Assembly (NCBI GenBank): GCA_964567755.1
Contig: CAZMNW010000008.1
Location: 111,127 to 175,126 of the forward strand
Source of the DNA: DASRJW01 sp964567755
GTDB lineage: Bacteria > Krumholzibacteriota > Krumholzibacteriia > G020349025
DNA: 64,000 bases
Direction of reading: 5' to 3'
Shown here: in pieces, positions 61,063-64,000 of the stretch
Layout: each line of letters starts with the position of its first letter
Position numbering within the stretch: position 1 is the stretch's first letter
The notes under the pieces: generated by a model
Databases searched by the model: none
What the model was told of the DNA's origin: nothing
What the model saw: only the letters and a program-made list of their open reading frames with translations
Position numbers and translations under genes: made by a program

Positions 61063-62685
61063 ATGTCGACCACCGAGCGCGCCGTCGCCGAGCCGCCCAA
61101 TTATCTCAACGCCGACTATGGGGTGAAATCGTGGCTGCTGACCACGGATCACAAGCGCATCGCCATCCTCTACCTGATCTCGGTGACGTTCTTCTTCCTC
61201 ATCGGCGGCATCTTCGCCGTCCTCATCCGCCTGGAGCTGTTGACGCCGCAAGGCGACCTGATGCAGTCGGACACCTACAACCGTGTGTTCACGATGCACG
61301 GCGTGGCGATGATCTTTTTCTTCCTCATTCCCGCCATTCCGGCGGTTCTGGGCAATTTCCTGGTGCCGATCATGATCGGAGCACGCGATCTGGCGTTTCC
61401 CAAGGTCAATCTCGCCAGCTGGTACGTGTTCACTTTGGGCGCGGCCTTCACGCTGTATGCCATGCTCGCCGGCGGCGTGGACACGGGCTGGACCTTCTAC
61501 ACGCCCTTCAGCACCACATTCTCGAACACGCACGTCGTGGCCACCGGGCTCGGCGTCTTCATCGTCGGCTTCGCCTCGATCATGACCGGGCTCAACTTCA
61601 TCGTCACGATCCATCGCATGCGCGCCCCGGGGTTGACTTGGTTCCGCCTGCCGTTGTTCTTGTGGTCGCACTACGCCACCAGCCTCGTCATGATCCTGGG
61701 CACGCCGGTGATCGCGATCACGACGCTCTTGCTGGCGGTGGAGCGTGGATTCAAGATCGGCATCTTCGACCCGGCATTGGGCGGTGACCCGGTGCTGTTC
61801 CAGCATCTGTTCTGGTTCTATTCGCATCCGGCGGTTTACATCATGGTGCTGCCGGCGATGGGAGTGACGAGCGAGCTCATCGCCGCCTTCTCGCGCAAGG
61901 CGGTTTTCGGCTACAAGTTCGTGGCCGGCGCCAGCGTCGCGATCGCCATTCTCGGCTTCCTGGTGTGGGGTCACCACATGTTCGTGAGCGGCCAGTCGGT
62001 GTACGCGGCGACGATTTTCTCGGTGCTGAGCATGTTTGTGGCCGTGCCTTCGGCGGTGAAGATTTTCAACTGGGCGGCCACGTTGTACAAGGGGTCGGTG
62101 TCGTTCGACACCCCGATGCTGTACGCGCTCGGTTTCATCGGCCTGTTCACGATCGGTGGGCTGACTGGCGTGATGCTGGCGACTCTGGGGCTCGATGTGC
62201 ACGTCCATGACACATATTTCGTCGTGGCGCATTTCCACTACGTCATGGTGGGCGGCACCATCATGGGGTACCTGGGTGGGCTGCACTATTGGTGGCCGAA
62301 GATCTCGGGGCGTATGTACCCAAAGTTCTGGTCCAAGCTGGCGGCGCTCATCATCTTCGTCGGTTTCAATCTGACCTTCTTCCCACAGTTCCTGCTCGGA
62401 TACATGGGAATGCCGCGCCGGTACCACGTTTATCCCGAGGAGTGGCAGGTGCTGCACGTGCTGTCGAGCGCCGGGGCATCGATTCTGGGTGTCGGCTACG
62501 TCATCCCGATCTTTTATTTGATCTGGTCCATGCGTTATGGGCCGCGTGCGGGCGATAACCCGTGGGGAGCCACAGGTCTGGAATGGCAGACATCGTCACC
62601 GCCGCCGACCCACAACTTCGTGGTGACCCCCGTGGTGACGACGGAGACGTACGAGTACAAAGCGGAAGAGGTGACCGTTGGCTAG
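61063..62685 (+). CDS. coxA: Cytochrome c oxidase subunit I, A2-type
   Basis: 540 residues with 12 or more membrane helices. Haem and CuB ligands are in MHGVAMIFF, HPAVYIMVLP, WGHHMFVSG and HDTYFVVAHFHYVMVG. The D-channel glutamate of A1 oxidases (GHPEVY) is replaced by the YSHPAVY motif, which marks an A2-type haem-copper oxidase; the Tyr of HPAVY is the cross-linked one. It reduces oxygen to water and pumps protons. It starts 3 bp after coxB. Confidence 0.96.
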   Translation: MSTTERAVAEPPNYLNADYGVKSWLLTTDHKRIAILYLISVTFFFLIGGIFAVLIRLELLTPQGDLMQSDTYNRVFTMHGVAMIFFFLIPAIPAVLGNFLVPIMIGARDLAFPKVNLASWYVFTLGAAFTLYAMLAGGVDTGWTFYTPFSTTFSNTHVVATGLGVFIVGFASIMTGLNFIVTIHRMRAPGLTWFRLPLFLWSHYATSLVMILGTPVIAITTLLLAVERGFKIGIFDPALGGDPVLFQHLFWFYSHPAVYIMVLPAMGVTSELIAAFSRKAVFGYKFVAGASVAIAILGFLVWGHHMFVSGQSVYAATIFSVLSMFVAVPSAVKIFNWAATLYKGSVSFDTPMLYALGFIGLFTIGGLTGVMLATLGLDVHVHDTYFVVAHFHYVMVGGTIMGYLGGLHYWWPKISGRMYPKFWSKLAALIIFVGFNLTFFPQFLLGYMGMPRRYHVYPEEWQVLHVLSSAGASILGVGYVIPIFYLIWSMRYGPRAGDNPWGATGLEWQTSSPPPTHNFVVTPVVTTETYEYKAEEVTVG

Positions 62686-63331
62686 TACGCAGCCTCTGCT
62701 GGCGCACCACTTCGACACCCTGGACCAGCAACGTGAGTCCGCGTCGCTGGGGATGTGGGTGTTTCTGATCACCGAAGTGATGTTTTTCGGCGGACTCTTC
62801 ACGGCTTATATCGTCTATCGGTCGCGCTCGCATGGCGGATTCACCGCCGGGAGTCACGAGCTCAATGTCATGCTCGGGGCGATCAATACCGTCGTGTTGA
62901 TTTGCAGCAGCCTCACCATGGCGATCGCAGTACGGGCCTCGCAGCTCGGGGATCGGCGCACGCTGGTGCGTTTCCTCGTGCTCACGGCGATCCTGGGTCT
63001 GACTTTCCTCGGCATCAAGGCTGTCGAGTACCAGGAGAAATTCGCGCATCATCTGGTGCCAGGACCGAACTTCGCCTGGCACGGGGCGAGTCCAGGGAAC
63101 GTGCAACTGTTCTTCTCGCTCTACTTCGTCATGACCGGCTTGCATGCGCTGCACATGATCATCGGTGTCGGGCTCATTGCTTGGTTGTTGCCGCGATCGA
63201 TGCGCGGGCGGTATGGACCCGACTACCACCACCCGATCGAGTGCTTCGGCCTGTACTGGCACTTCGTCGACATCGTGTGGATCTTCCTGTTCCCGTTGCT
63301 CTATCTGCTCGGGCGCAGCCAGCACGTTTAG
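62678..63331 (+). CDS. coxC: Cytochrome c oxidase subunit III
   Basis: 217 residues with about five to six membrane helices. Family motifs: GMWVFLITEVMFFGGLF, YQEKFAHHLVPGPNF, FSLYFVMTGLHALHMIIGVG and GLYWHFVDIVWIFLFPLLYLL. It stabilises subunit I. The start is TTG at 62678, overlapping coxA by 8 bp, with GGAAGAGG upstream. Confidence 0.94.
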   Translation: MASTQPLLAHHFDTLDQQRESASLGMWVFLITEVMFFGGLFTAYIVYRSRSHGGFTAGSHELNVMLGAINTVVLICSSLTMAIAVRASQLGDRRTLVRFLVLTAILGLTFLGIKAVEYQEKFAHHLVPGPNFAWHGASPGNVQLFFSLYFVMTGLHALHMIIGVGLIAWLLPRSMRGRYGPDYHHPIECFGLYWHFVDIVWIFLFPLLYLLGRSQHV

Positions 63332-63340
63332 GAGGTCGGA

Positions 63341-63634
63341 ATGCACGTCAGTCCACTGCGCACATACTTCCTCGTCTTTGGCGCCCTCCTGGTCTTCACA
63401 CTGACGACGGTCGTCGTGGCCTTCCAGCATCTGGGGCCGCTGAACGATCTGGTGGCGCTCGGAATTGCAGGCACGAAGATGACCCTGGTCGTTCTCTACT
63501 TCATGCATGCCAAGTACAGCACTCGACTGACCAAGCTCGTGGTCGTGAGTGGCTTCGCCTGGCTGCTCATCCTTTTCGCCTTCACCCTGAGCGACTACGT
63601 GAGTCGGGGTTGGCTGGGCGTCGAGGGAAAATAG
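63341..63634 (+). CDS. coxD: Cytochrome c oxidase subunit IV (bacterial COX4-like)
   Basis: 97 residues with three membrane helices; LVALGIAGTKMTLVVLYFMHAKYSTRLTKLVVVSGFAWLL-type sequence (positions 38-77) is the bacterial subunit IV signature. It is a small accessory subunit and the last gene of the respiratory operon. The AGGAGG site before ATG 63341 supports the start. The 128 bp after it hold nothing I recognise. Confidence 0.92.
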   Translation: MHVSPLRTYFLVFGALLVFTLTTVVVAFQHLGPLNDLVALGIAGTKMTLVVLYFMHAKYSTRLTKLVVVSGFAWLLILFAFTLSDYVSRGWLGVEGK

Positions 63635-63762
63635 CCTCGCTCCCGCAACACATGCCCCGTCGGACGCAATCCGCGCGTGGGCCGGTGTACCCTGTAGGCC
63701 AAGGCCGGCGTACGGAGGCGCCGACACCGCCGAGCCTGTTCGGCGCATTCCTCAGCTCGGAC

Positions 63763-64000
63763 TCACATTGCGCTCGGTTTCGCGATTCTCCTCTCGTTTC
63801 TCCACCACATACCGAGCCCTTGGTCCCCGAGCTGACAAAGGACATCGAGCGGCGCCCTGCCTCTGAAACGCGCCAAGGTCCCATGCTCGCCCTGCTGGTG
63901 ATGGAATTCGCAGAGCACTAGAACATTCCACGGCTCGTCACCGCCCTGGTGGCCGCGGTAATGAATGTGGTGCACCTGCAGATTCCGGCGCGACGTGCAG
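63763..64000 (-). CDS. HNH endonuclease, C-terminal part, 5' end outside window
   Basis: The frame reads in from the right edge: CTSRRNLQVHHIHYRGHQGG followed by DEPWNVLVLCEFHHQQGEHG, a canonical HNH nuclease core (HH-Ile-His, Asn, His). It continues 38 residues past the core to a stop at 63763. The start lies beyond base 64000, so the GTG at 63975 is internal. Such domains occur in mobile elements, phages, restriction systems and free-standing nucleases; context is missing. Confidence 0.75.
   Translation of the reverse strand, partial: CTSRRNLQVHHIHYRGHQGGDEPWNVLVLCEFHHQQGEHGTLARFRGRAPLDVLCQLGDQGLGMWWRNERRIAKPSAM

Overview
The window is a GC-rich bacterial chromosome segment that is coding almost end to end. 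It holds about 55 protein genes, three tRNA genes, and no rRNA, CRISPR array or insertion sequence that I can see. Three large exported proteins (a zinc carboxypeptidase, a lamin-tail/PHP protein and a gingipain-type peptidase) end in the same FlgD/Ig-like domain with an NPFNP motif. Together with Alternative Complex III, an A2-type cytochrome oxidase and TTG/GTG starts with strong Shine-Dalgarno sites, this suggests an aerobic, Gram-negative member of the FCB-type lineages (Candidatus Eisenbacteria, Krumholzibacteria or similar). The phylum is an inference; no rRNA is present to fix it.

Layout. 1-1835: 3' part of a thiolase and an isocitrate/isopropylmalate-type dehydrogenase. 1979-8703: tRNA-Leu, trigger factor, ClpP, ClpX, Lon and the GTPase EngB, a classic protein quality-control block. 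8710-12494: a temptin-like protein with one haem motif, PurA, tRNA-Lys and a membrane glycosyltransferase. 12495-16310: an AT-rich promoter region, a degenerate C-family DNA polymerase and LexA. 16373-21900: tRNA-Glu, a glycine-rich RRM protein, then a leftward set (small membrane proteins, hydrolase, secreted carboxypeptidase, O-antigen ligase). 22073-27800: an orphan zinc-finger membrane protein, small hypotheticals, an anion permease, an ALDH7 dehydrogenase and an unknown exported protein. 27908-33895: secreted LTD-PHP protein, two thioredoxin-fold proteins, long-form IspG and a small membrane protein. 34042-37305: Fpg, then an outer-membrane porin/FMN-binding/membrane-protein operon behind an 18-bp repeated operator-like site. 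37615-42720: a TatT-DctPQM TRAP transporter facing a YgeY-type hydrolase. 42836-51230: ArfB, a giant C25 peptidase, transketolase and EgtD. 51403-63634: one long respiratory operon, actABCDEF, a small His-rich membrane protein, SCO and coxBACD. The right edge holds the end of an HNH nuclease on the minus strand.

How the genes work together. The respiratory operon encodes a complete quinol-to-oxygen path: ActABCDEF oxidises quinol and passes electrons to a caa3-like oxidase whose subunit II carries its own cytochrome c domain, with SCO as copper chaperone. The ClpXP/Lon/trigger-factor block handles folding and turnover.

The most unusual item is the 964-codon DnaE-like gene directly upstream of lexA. 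It keeps the polymerase layout, and probably a clamp-binding motif, but it has lost the PHP metal ligands, two of the three polymerase carboxylates and the C-terminal OB domain. It looks like a pseudo-polymerase that may serve in the DNA-damage response.
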